Positions 24,540-31,603 of a stretch of DNA of 64,000 bases are shown one piece after another. Each line of letters starts with the position of its first letter. Within the stretch, counting starts at the first letter, position 1. The stretch comes from CAVPTL01 sp963727235. Lineage in GTDB: Bacteria; Actinomycetota; Thermoleophilia; Gaiellales; JAICJC01. The DNA is taken from contig CAVSFZ010000002.1 of assembly GCA_963727235.1 (NCBI GenBank), forward strand, positions 1 through 64,000, given 5' to 3'. A program made the position numbers and the translations under genes. Below the pieces are notes generated by a model. It made no database searches, had not been told where the DNA came from, and saw only the letters and a program-made list of their open reading frames with translations.

Positions 24540-27067
24540 GCCAGCTCCAGTGCCTGGGCCACTTCACCGGCGTCTGCGACGGCCCCCAGATCGGCGTGCT
24601 CAAAGATCGGCGCAGCCGGATCGAGGTTGACGGCGATCACCCGCTCGCTCTCGGCCATTCCCAGCACGTGTGCAACCGCTCCGCCGACTCCCAGCGCGAG
24701 ATAGACCGCCGGAGCGACCGTCTCGGACGACGCCCCCACCAGCTCGGCCCGAGTGGCCCGGCCGGCCTCCACCTGCGGGCGGGTGACCGCGAACCGGCCG
24801 CCGAAGCGGTCGGCCAGGCGCCGGTACGGGGCGAGGTCGGTGCCGGCGCCACGGCCGGCGGTGATCACCACGTCACCGCCCGCGTCACGCAGGATCGGCG
24901 CCACACGGGCTGCGACCTCGGCCGCCGACCCGGCCACCAGCTCGACGGAGCGGGTGCGCGGAGCCGCCGCCGGCCACGAGGGCTCATCGGCGCCGGGATT
25001 GGGGCCGAGCCGCAGCGGATCACCCGGTCGCTCGCGCAGATACGGCAGCGCAACGGCGGGATCGGAGCCCTCGAGCTCCCGAGCCAGCCGGTGGCCCTCG
25101 AAGATCGCCTCGGCCATCAGGCGCGGCGCAACACAGTCCCCCACCCGATACACACCGGGGCGGCCGTCCAGCTCGCGCCAAAGTGCGTCGTCGGACAGGC
25201 GCTGGGTGACCAGCACCACCCCGTCGGCGTCGATCCGCACCGGATCGCCGAACTCCCCCTCGGCGTCCACGCCGCCGGCATCGATCGCGGTCACCGTGGT
25301 GGAGCGCCACATCGACACTCCGGCGGCATGCAGCCGCTCGCGCGTGAGCGCGTCCTCGAGCGTCTCGGCGGCAAACGGCGCCACCTGCTCATGACAGGTC
25401 ACCAGCTCCACCGTCAGGCCCTCGCCTGCGAGCAGCTCCGCCACGGCCGGCGCCGTGTAGTAGCCGTCGCAGTCGTACACCACCACCCGGCTTCCCGGCG
25501 GTCGCTTGCCCTCCAGCACGATCTGCTCGGGCGTGAGCACATGCGGCAGCGACGCGTCGGCGCCGGGGAGGGGGCCGCGGGTGGCGGAGTTGAGCCCGTC
25601 GGCTGCCCACCGCGAGCCGGTCGCGACCACAACGATGTCCGCGCCGGCCTCCGTCACGTCGGCAGCCGTCCAGTGATGTCCCAGCTCGATCTCGAGGTTG
25701 CCCAGCCGCCGGGCCTGCACGGTGCGATAGGCGGCCACCCGCCCCCACTCTCCGAGCCCCGGCAGGCGCGTGACCCAGCGCAGGTGTCCGCCCGCCAGCG
25801 GGGCCGAGTCGACCAGCCGCACCCGCCGCAGACCGCGCTTGGCCAGGGTAACGGCACACTCCATGCCCGCCGGCCCGGCACCGATCACCAGCGCCTCCCG
25901 ATCAGGATTTTCGAGCGGCTCGACCCGCTCGGGGTGCCACCCGCGGCGGTGCTCCTCGCCCGCCGTGGGGTTCTGGGTGCAGCCCAGGTGACGGCGATCG
26001 TCGGCCTTGGAGATGCACACGTTGCAGCCGATGCACTCGCGGATCTCGTCCAGCCGCCCGTCGCGGATCTTGGCCGGGAGAAACGGGTCGGCGATCGAGG
26101 GGCGGGCGGCGCCGATCAGATCCCAGGCGCCGCTGCGCACGATCCGCTCCATCAGATACGGATCGGTGATGCGGCCGACGCCCACGATCGGTTTGGAGGT
26201 CGCCTCTCGCACCCGGCCGGTGTACTCGAGCTGCCAGCCCTCGGCAAAGAACCGCGAAGGCCCCGAATCCTGCGACCACTCGGCGATCGAGCCGATGTTG
26301 ACGTCCCACAGATCCACCATTTCGTCGGCCATGCGCACGAACTCGAGACCCTCGTCCAGATCGATCCCGGCCACCGCCTCGGCCCGCGACACCGCCACCC
26401 GGCAGGCCACGGCGCAGCGCTCGCCGACCGCGTCGCGCACCCGCTCCAGCGTCTCCAGCCAGAACCGGGCTCGATTGCGCAGCGATCCGCCGTACTCGTC
26501 GTCGCGCCGGTTGTAGTACGGCGACAGGAACTGGCCCGGCAGGTAGGTGTGTCCGCCGTAGACGTACACGATGTCGAACCCGCAGTCGCGGCTGAGCTCG
26601 GCCGCCCGCACCCAGTCGTCCTGCACCCGCCGGATGTCGGCCATCGTCATCATCTTGGGCACCGCGCCCAGAGCGAAGTCACCCGCAAGCTGGGACGGCG
26701 CCAGCGGCGGCAGCCGCGACTCGGAGTTCTCGCCGTGGACGCCGGTGTGCGAAAGCTCGATGCCTGCCAGCGCACCGTGCCCGTGCACCGCCTCGGTGGT
26801 CAGGCGCAGCGCATCGGCATCGCCCTCGTCCCACATCCGCACCGACACGTAGGGGCTCTCATCGGAATCGCGGGAGACGGCGGCGTACTCGGTGCACACC
26901 CCGCCCCACCCGCCCTCGGCCTTGACCCGCCGGTGGGCAGCCTGGGAGAGCGGCTTCTCAACCCCGAACCCGGTGCAGTGCGGCACCTGGTAGAAGCGGT
27001 TGGGCAGAGTTACGGGACCGATATCCACCCGCTCGAACAGCACATCGAAACGGGGGTCGCGCGCCAT
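24536..27067 (-). CDS. Trimethylamine-dehydrogenase-like flavoprotein fused to an ETF-alpha C-terminal domain
   Basis: 843 residues in three parts. Residues 1-385 form a TIM barrel of the TMADH/old-yellow-enzyme group. Residues 392-680 form an ADP/FAD-like Rossmann region (LVIGAGPAGMECAVTLAKRG). Residues 730-843 match the ETF-alpha FAD domain (VVITAGRG, VTRPQVEAGR, VAPAVYLALGVGGAVAHVLGM, IAVNLDPAAPIF). TMADH features kept are Cys31 (RFYQVPHCTG; the 6-S-cysteinyl-FMN Cys), Tyr61, Tyr170/His173/Asp267, Trp264, and 4Fe-4S ligands Cys345/348/351/363. The aromatic-bowl Trp355 is replaced by the ISKADD segment, so the amine substrate probably differs. ETF is the known acceptor of TMADH, so fusion of its FAD domain is striking. 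It lies in an operon with enoyl-CoA hydratase and disulfide reductase. Confidence 0.88.
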   Translation of the reverse strand: MARDPRFDVLFERVDIGPVTLPNRFYQVPHCTGFGVEKPLSQAAHRRVKAEGGWGGVCTEYAAVSRDSDESPYVSVRMWDEGDADALRLTTEAVHGHGALAGIELSHTGVHGENSESRLPPLAPSQLAGDFALGAVPKMMTMADIRRVQDDWVRAAELSRDCGFDIVYVYGGHTYLPGQFLSPYYNRRDDEYGGSLRNRARFWLETLERVRDAVGERCAVACRVAVSRAEAVAGIDLDEGLEFVRMADEMVDLWDVNIGSIAEWSQDSGPSRFFAEGWQLEYTGRVREATSKPIVGVGRITDPYLMERIVRSGAWDLIGAARPSIADPFLPAKIRDGRLDEIRECIGCNVCISKADDRRHLGCTQNPTAGEEHRRGWHPERVEPLENPDREALVIGAGPAGMECAVTLAKRGLRRVRLVDSAPLAGGHLRWVTRLPGLGEWGRVAAYRTVQARRLGNLEIELGHHWTAADVTEAGADIVVVATGSRWAADGLNSATRGPLPGADASLPHVLTPEQIVLEGKRPPGSRVVVYDCDGYYTAPAVAELLAGEGLTVELVTCHEQVAPFAAETLEDALTRERLHAAGVSMWRSTTVTAIDAGGVDAEGEFGDPVRIDADGVVLVTQRLSDDALWRELDGRPGVYRVGDCVAPRLMAEAIFEGHRLARELEGSDPAVALPYLRERPGDPLRLGPNPGADEPSWPAAAPRTRSVELVAGSAAEVAARVAPILRDAGGDVVITAGRGAGTDLAPYRRLADRFGGRFAVTRPQVEAGRATRAELVGASSETVAPAVYLALGVGGAVAHVLGMAESERVIAVNLDPAAPIFEHADLGAVADAGEVAQALELA

Positions 27068-27070
27068 CTT

Positions 27071-27841
27071 CTATGAACTCCAGCGCTCGCCGGTTGCCTG
27101 AGACTGGTCGGTCTTGGCCAGCGCGGCATATGCCAGCCGTTCGATCAGAAGGGCGGCGTCGCGACCCGCCTCGGGGACGCGATCGCACGCCTGCTTTGCG
27201 ATCGAGGCGGCCAGCGGCGGCAGCTGCGCAAGCTGGGCGGCCATCTCCATCGCACGGGCTTCGACGTCGTCCGCCACCTCGGTGACCAGCCCCAGGTGCA
27301 ACGCCTCGGACGCGGTCAGGCGCGTGCGCAGAAGCATCAGCTCCTTGGCCCGGGCGGGGCCCACCGCCCGCACCAGTCGCAGCGTGCCGCCGGAGCTGGG
27401 GATGATACCGATCTCGACCTCGGGCAGGCCGAACGTGGCATCGACCTGGGCGACCCGCAGGTCGGCGGCCAGCGCCAACTCGAACCCGCCGCCCAGACAC
27501 CAGCCCGAGATCGCGGCGATGGTCGGCTGGGGCAGCGAGGCGAACCGCTCGTGCATGTCGCCGGTGCGCTGGTAGTACTCCATCACCTGAGCCGGCGTGG
27601 GGTTGGGCAGCTCAGACAGATCCGCACCGGCCGAGAACGCGCGGGCAACGCCGGTGATCACCACCACCCGGCTGGTGGTCACCTCGTCTGAGGCGAACGC
27701 ACGCATCAGCTCGGCCTCGATATGGCTCGAGAGCGCGTTCAGCTTGCGCTCACGGCTGATCCGCACCAGCGCCACCTCGCCATGGCGACTGACGTCGACG
27801 GTGCCGCTGGTGTCGTCCCCCGCAGTGCCCGACTCGCTCAT
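27071..27841 (-). CDS. Enoyl-CoA hydratase/isomerase family protein
   Basis: A 256-residue crotonase-fold protein. The oxyanion hole is FSAGADL (69-75) and GWCLGGGFELALAADLRVA (113-131). Glu121 and Glu141 (FGLPEVEIGIIPSSGG) occupy the two catalytic-glutamate regions. It would hydrate or isomerise an enoyl-CoA. It is the first gene of the operon with the TMADH-like fusion, which starts 3 bp after its stop. A CoA-linked step next to an amine-dehydrogenase-like enzyme is an unusual pairing; the shared theme may be ETF-linked oxidation. Confidence 0.9.
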   Translation of the reverse strand: MSESGTAGDDTSGTVDVSRHGEVALVRISRERKLNALSSHIEAELMRAFASDEVTTSRVVVITGVARAFSAGADLSELPNPTPAQVMEYYQRTGDMHERFASLPQPTIAAISGWCLGGGFELALAADLRVAQVDATFGLPEVEIGIIPSSGGTLRLVRAVGPARAKELMLLRTRLTASEALHLGLVTEVADDVEARAMEMAAQLAQLPPLAASIAKQACDRVPEAGRDAALLIERLAYAALAKTDQSQATGERWSS

Positions 27842-27874
27842 GCGGGCGATGCTACCCGGTCACACCCGCCCCGG

Positions 27875-28834
27875 TCAGCAGTGGACGAACCGATCCACCC
27901 CAGGGCCGCCGTTGCAGCTGTTGCGCCCGCCGCCGCCGTTGAGGTAGTCGTTGCCGGGGCCGCCGATCAGCACGTTGGGGCCGGGGCCGCCGATCAGGCG
28001 GTCGCCGGCGTTGCCGCCCACAATCTTCTCGACGTCGGCGGAGACGTTGTCGCGCTCACCCGATGACGGGGCGCCGTCGTTGGGCCGGCCGTCCTCGGTC
28101 ACGATCACCGGGGTGGAGCGGCCCTGATAGAAGGTGGCGTCGAATCCGCTGCCGCCGCGGATCGTGTCGGAGCCCTTGTTGCCGAACAGCAGGTCATTGC
28201 CGCCCTTGCCGTCGAGCACGTCGGTGTTGTCGTTCCCCGACAGGATGTCCGGCCCCGCGCCACCGGTGAGATGGTCGTTGCCGCCGGCGCCGATCAGGTT
28301 CAGCGGGATCCTTGTGGGTGGGCCGTTTCCAGCCCCACCCTGACCCGAGAAGACGTCCTTGCCCGCGAGCCCGTTCAGCAGCACCGAGTTCACGCCGCCG
28401 AGGGTGACGTCGGGGCCGGGATGGGTGAGAGCGTCGAGATCGAGGCCGGCGCTGCCGACGATCATGCGGTCGGGACCGACGGTGCCGAACACCCGCAGCT
28501 GGTCTCGGCCGCCGCCGAGCGCGAGGTGAAACACGATGCCGGTGAACGGCCCGTCGCGCAGCGAGATGTCAACGTGGTCGGGCCCGTCTGTGCCATCGAC
28601 GTTGATCGTGTCGGTGTTCGAGACCGACGCAGCACCGCATTTGGACGGCCCGACCCGAATGCTGCCGTCCGAGGCAACCTCGATCCGAGTGGAGCCGTCG
28701 CCGTTGCTGAGCCCCACATCAACGGTGCGAGACGCGCTCTGATAGTTGCACTCGGGTGTGCTCCTGGCGGTCGAGGGGAGTGCGACCGCGACGGACACCG
28801 CGAGCAGCAAGGCTGCGGCGATCACTCTGGGCAT
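27875..28834 (-). CDS. Secreted RTX-type calcium-binding repeat protein
   Basis: A 319-residue protein with an N-terminal signal peptide (MPRVIAAALLLAVSVAVALP, cleavage near ARS-TPE). The C-terminal half carries nonapeptide RTX repeats of the form GGxGxDxLx: GAGGNDHLTGGAGPDILSGN, GKGGNDLLFGNKGSDTIRGG and GGPGNDYLNGGGG. It ends in Cys-rich NSCNGGPGVDRFVHC, so the repeat block is probably closed by a disulfide. Such repeats fold as a beta-roll on binding calcium outside the cell. Short standalone proteins of this style are frequent in Thermoleophilia. ATG 28834 is chosen for the signal peptide. It is divergent from the S9 peptidase; no secretion genes lie nearby. Confidence 0.83.
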   Translation of the reverse strand: MPRVIAAALLLAVSVAVALPSTARSTPECNYQSASRTVDVGLSNGDGSTRIEVASDGSIRVGPSKCGAASVSNTDTINVDGTDGPDHVDISLRDGPFTGIVFHLALGGGRDQLRVFGTVGPDRMIVGSAGLDLDALTHPGPDVTLGGVNSVLLNGLAGKDVFSGQGGAGNGPPTRIPLNLIGAGGNDHLTGGAGPDILSGNDNTDVLDGKGGNDLLFGNKGSDTIRGGSGFDATFYQGRSTPVIVTEDGRPNDGAPSSGERDNVSADVEKIVGGNAGDRLIGGPGPNVLIGGPGNDYLNGGGGRNSCNGGPGVDRFVHC

Positions 28835-28926
28835 ACCTGGAGCATACGTCCAACCGCAAAACTGCCTAGTGCCTGAAAGGGGTACCGCGCGCTGCCGGGC
28901 GTGGACGGTGACACAATCGCACGGCC

Positions 28927-30813
28927 ATGACCTCGGATCGACTGCTCGACGTCCATCACCCGTGCCAGCCCGCAATCTCGCCGGACGGCACCCGGGTGGC
29001 ATTCACCGTCGAAGCTGCGTTCTCGCTTCCTCAGCAGGGCAAGGCCGCGCGCGTGTGGGTGGCAGCGGCTGACGGGTCGGGCGCCGAGCAGGTCACCGAC
29101 GGGCCCGGCGGCGACCGCTCGCCGGCGTGGTCGCCGGACGGTCGCACGCTCGCGTTCGCGTCGGATCGCGAGTCGCCCAAGGTGGCGGGGATCCATCTGC
29201 TGGCATCGGACGGCTCGATCCGGGCGCTGGGGACGGTGGACGGCTCGGTCGAGGATCTCCGCTGGTCGCGCGACGGGGCGAGGATCATGGCGCTGGCGGC
29301 GGACATCGGATCCGACAACGCCGGCGCCAACTCCGCCACCACCATCGGAGACGTGGCAGACGACCCTCAGGTTGTGCGACCGGCAGAGCTGTGGCGGCGG
29401 CTGTGGACGGTCGATGTCGCCACCGGCGAGGCCGCCCCGGTGCCGCTCCCCGGACTGAACGTGTGGGAGTTCGACTGGCACGGCGGGGAGGTGGCCGCGC
29501 TGGTGTCCGAGGATCCGTCCGAGGGCGGCTGGTATGACGCCCGGGTGGTGCGGATCGCAGACGGCGGCGTCACCACGGTATTCACACCGCAGCTACAGGT
29601 GGCCTCGGTGCGGCTGGCGCCCGGCTCCGGTGCAATCGCGCTGGTGGAGGCGCTGGCGTCCGACCGCGGAGTGCTGTACGCCGAGGCAGTGACGGTGATC
29701 GGTACCGGGGGTGAGCTGGCCCAGCTCCCCCCAGGGTTCGACGTGGCCGAGGTGAGCTGGATCGACGACCGGCGGCTGCTGTGCGCCGGGATGAGCCACC
29801 TGGAGGATGTGGTAGCCGTGCTCGACGTGGACGGCGGCGTGACCACGGTCTTCGCCGGTGACGCCGAGCTGGGCAGCCATCACTTCCCCCTCGCGGTGGT
29901 GTCGCCGGACGGCGCCGCGCTGGTGGCGTCGCACTCGTCCTGGGAGCATCCACCGGAGCTGCGGTCGCTGTCGGTGGCGACACCGGGCGAGGGCTGGCGC
30001 GACCTCTCGGGTCTGAATAGAACCGCGGCCTCGATCGAGCTGCCGCATCGCGAGCCGGTCAGGTGGACGGCCTCCGACGGGCTCGAGCTGGAGGGGTTCG
30101 TGGTCACTCCCCGGGCACCCTCCGACCGCCCGATTCCGCTGATCGTCAACGTGCACGGAGGCCCGACGGCAGCCTACGGCAACGCCTATCCCCGCTACTC
30201 CTGGCTGTGGCCCAGCGAGGCCGGGTACGCACTGTTTCTCCCCAATCCGCGCGGCAGCGTCGGTCGCGGCAGCCAGTTCACCGAGGCAAACCTGGGCGAC
30301 ATGGGCGGAGAGGACTTGGGCGACATCCTCAGTGGCGTCGACGCGCTGGTGGAGCGCGGGTTGGTGGACGGCTCCAGAGTCGGCATCATGGGCGGCAGCT
30401 ACGGCGGATTCATGTCGGCGTGGGCGATCACCCAGACCGACAGGTTCAAGGCCGCGGTCGCGATCGCAGCGGTCACCGACTGGCTCTCGTTCCACAACAC
30501 CACCAACATCGCCCGCTTCGACGAGCTGTTTCTCCAGGCCGATCCCTACGACCCCAACGGCGCCTACCTGTCGCGCTCACCGGTGGCGCACGTGCGCCGG
30601 GTGAAGACCCCCACGCTGGTCATGCACGGCGAGCTCGACCTGTGCGTTCCGCTGTCACAGGGCCGCGAGTTCTACACCGCGCTGGCGGCCGAGGGGGTGC
30701 CCACCGAGCTGGTGATCTATCCCCGCGAGGGGCACGGCTGGACCGAACGTGAGCACCTGCTCGACGGCGCCCGCCGGATCCGAGCCTGGTTCGAGCGCCA
30801 CCTGAGTGAATAA
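28927..30813 (+). CDS. S9 family peptidase (prolyl oligopeptidase / acylaminoacyl-peptidase type)
   Basis: A 628-residue two-domain protein. The N-terminal beta-propeller has TolB/PD40-like blades (ISPDGTRVAFTVE, WSPDGRTLAFASDRES, WSRDGARIMALAA). The C-terminal alpha/beta hydrolase has Ser491 in GGSYGGFM, Asp571 in HGELDLCVP and His603 in EGHGW. HGGPTAAYG forms the oxyanion region. It hydrolyses short peptides or acyl-peptides. It has no signal peptide, so it is cytoplasmic. Its TAA stop lies in repeat copy 4, facing the convergent arrestin-like gene. Confidence 0.9.
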   Translation: MTSDRLLDVHHPCQPAISPDGTRVAFTVEAAFSLPQQGKAARVWVAAADGSGAEQVTDGPGGDRSPAWSPDGRTLAFASDRESPKVAGIHLLASDGSIRALGTVDGSVEDLRWSRDGARIMALAADIGSDNAGANSATTIGDVADDPQVVRPAELWRRLWTVDVATGEAAPVPLPGLNVWEFDWHGGEVAALVSEDPSEGGWYDARVVRIADGGVTTVFTPQLQVASVRLAPGSGAIALVEALASDRGVLYAEAVTVIGTGGELAQLPPGFDVAEVSWIDDRRLLCAGMSHLEDVVAVLDVDGGVTTVFAGDAELGSHHFPLAVVSPDGAALVASHSSWEHPPELRSLSVATPGEGWRDLSGLNRTAASIELPHREPVRWTASDGLELEGFVVTPRAPSDRPIPLIVNVHGGPTAAYGNAYPRYSWLWPSEAGYALFLPNPRGSVGRGSQFTEANLGDMGGEDLGDILSGVDALVERGLVDGSRVGIMGGSYGGFMSAWAITQTDRFKAAVAIAAVTDWLSFHNTTNIARFDELFLQADPYDPNGAYLSRSPVAHVRRVKTPTLVMHGELDLCVPLSQGREFYTALAAEGVPTELVIYPREGHGWTEREHLLDGARRIRAWFERHLSE

Positions 30814-30838
30814 AAGGTGCCTGGCACCTTTTATTCAC
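30806..30838. repeat. Palindromic intergenic repeat, copy 4 (AAAAGG class)
   Basis: Perfect 33-bp palindrome: arm GTGAATAAAAGGTGCC, central T. The left arm holds the TAA of the S9 peptidase; the right arm holds the TGA of the convergent arrestin-like gene. This is the second case of both convergent stops supplied by one copy. Confidence 0.92.
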
Positions 30839-31602
30839 ACCAGCTCGAAGCCGATCGGGGTGGCGACGGCGCGCTCCTGCATCGAGAACCGGGTGGGACG
30901 CGAGGCCTCGACCTCGTACCGCCAGGCGATCGAGTTGGACTCGACAGCGGGAGGTAGGTGCTCGGGATAGTCGAAGCTGAAGGCGATCCAGCGCTGATCG
31001 ACCGGCCACTCCAGCTCGTGCCGCTCCTGCCACAGCCCCTCGTACCGCCACAGCGGCGGGCGTTTCAAGTTGAGCGACATGCGATCGATCCGCCACACCT
31101 CCTCACAGCGGGCGGTCACCTTCACGACCGGGGGCGGGTCGCCGCGGTCGAGGTGAACGCGGCCTGCCACCCGGCCGCCACCCTGGACGTCGGCCTCCGA
31201 CAGCTCGAGGTGGAAGTGGCGCGCGTCGAAGCGGGCGATCATCCGGTCGTGCAGCGGCTCGGACTCACACAGCGCCACGTGCACCAGCGGTGACACGACC
31301 GTCACATCGACCACGGGATCGGAGCGTGAACGCCGCTTCGAGCCTGCTCGCACGCCGTAGGTGAGCCGGCAGCTGGTGCTGTGGAAGGTCGGTGCGACAT
31401 TGCCGGGCACCTCCAGCTCGAAGCTGCCGTCCTCGGCGGGGGACGTCCGAGTCAGCACCACCGGCACCGTGCCGGCCGGTGAGATCTCGTAGCGGATCAG
31501 GCGCACCTCCGGCGTTCCGGCAGACACCCGCCCGTGGATCAACTCGCCCGGTCCCACCGGATCCGAGGCGACCTCGAGCTCGGGGATCGCGGTGCGGGCC
31601 AC
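30835..31602 (-). CDS. Arrestin-like beta-sandwich protein (unrecognised function)
   Basis: A 255-residue soluble protein without signal peptide or Cys motifs. It is strand-rich; FELEVPGNVAPTFHSTSCRL with TYGVRAGS resembles the arrestin/Spo0M pattern of a PxxxPTF loop followed by a ligand-like strand, and two similar halves are apparent. I do not recognise a catalytic motif. GTG 31602 is the first start after the ftsH stop, one base away, so it is coupled to ftsH. A longer reading is ftsH in another frame. Its TGA lies in repeat copy 4. The arrestin assignment is tentative. Confidence 0.6.
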   Translation of the reverse strand: MARTAIPELEVASDPVGPGELIHGRVSAGTPEVRLIRYEISPAGTVPVVLTRTSPAEDGSFELEVPGNVAPTFHSTSCRLTYGVRAGSKRRSRSDPVVDVTVVSPLVHVALCESEPLHDRMIARFDARHFHLELSEADVQGGGRVAGRVHLDRGDPPPVVKVTARCEEVWRIDRMSLNLKRPPLWRYEGLWQERHELEWPVDQRWIAFSFDYPEHLPPAVESNSIAWRYEVEASRPTRFSMQERAVATPIGFELV

Positions 31603-31603
31603 G

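Noticed and set aside
24596..27076. 826-codon open frame opposite the TMADH-like gene
   Set aside because: Antisense shadow; Arg/His-rich with no motif, while the minus strand carries conserved flavin, Fe-S and ETF motifs.
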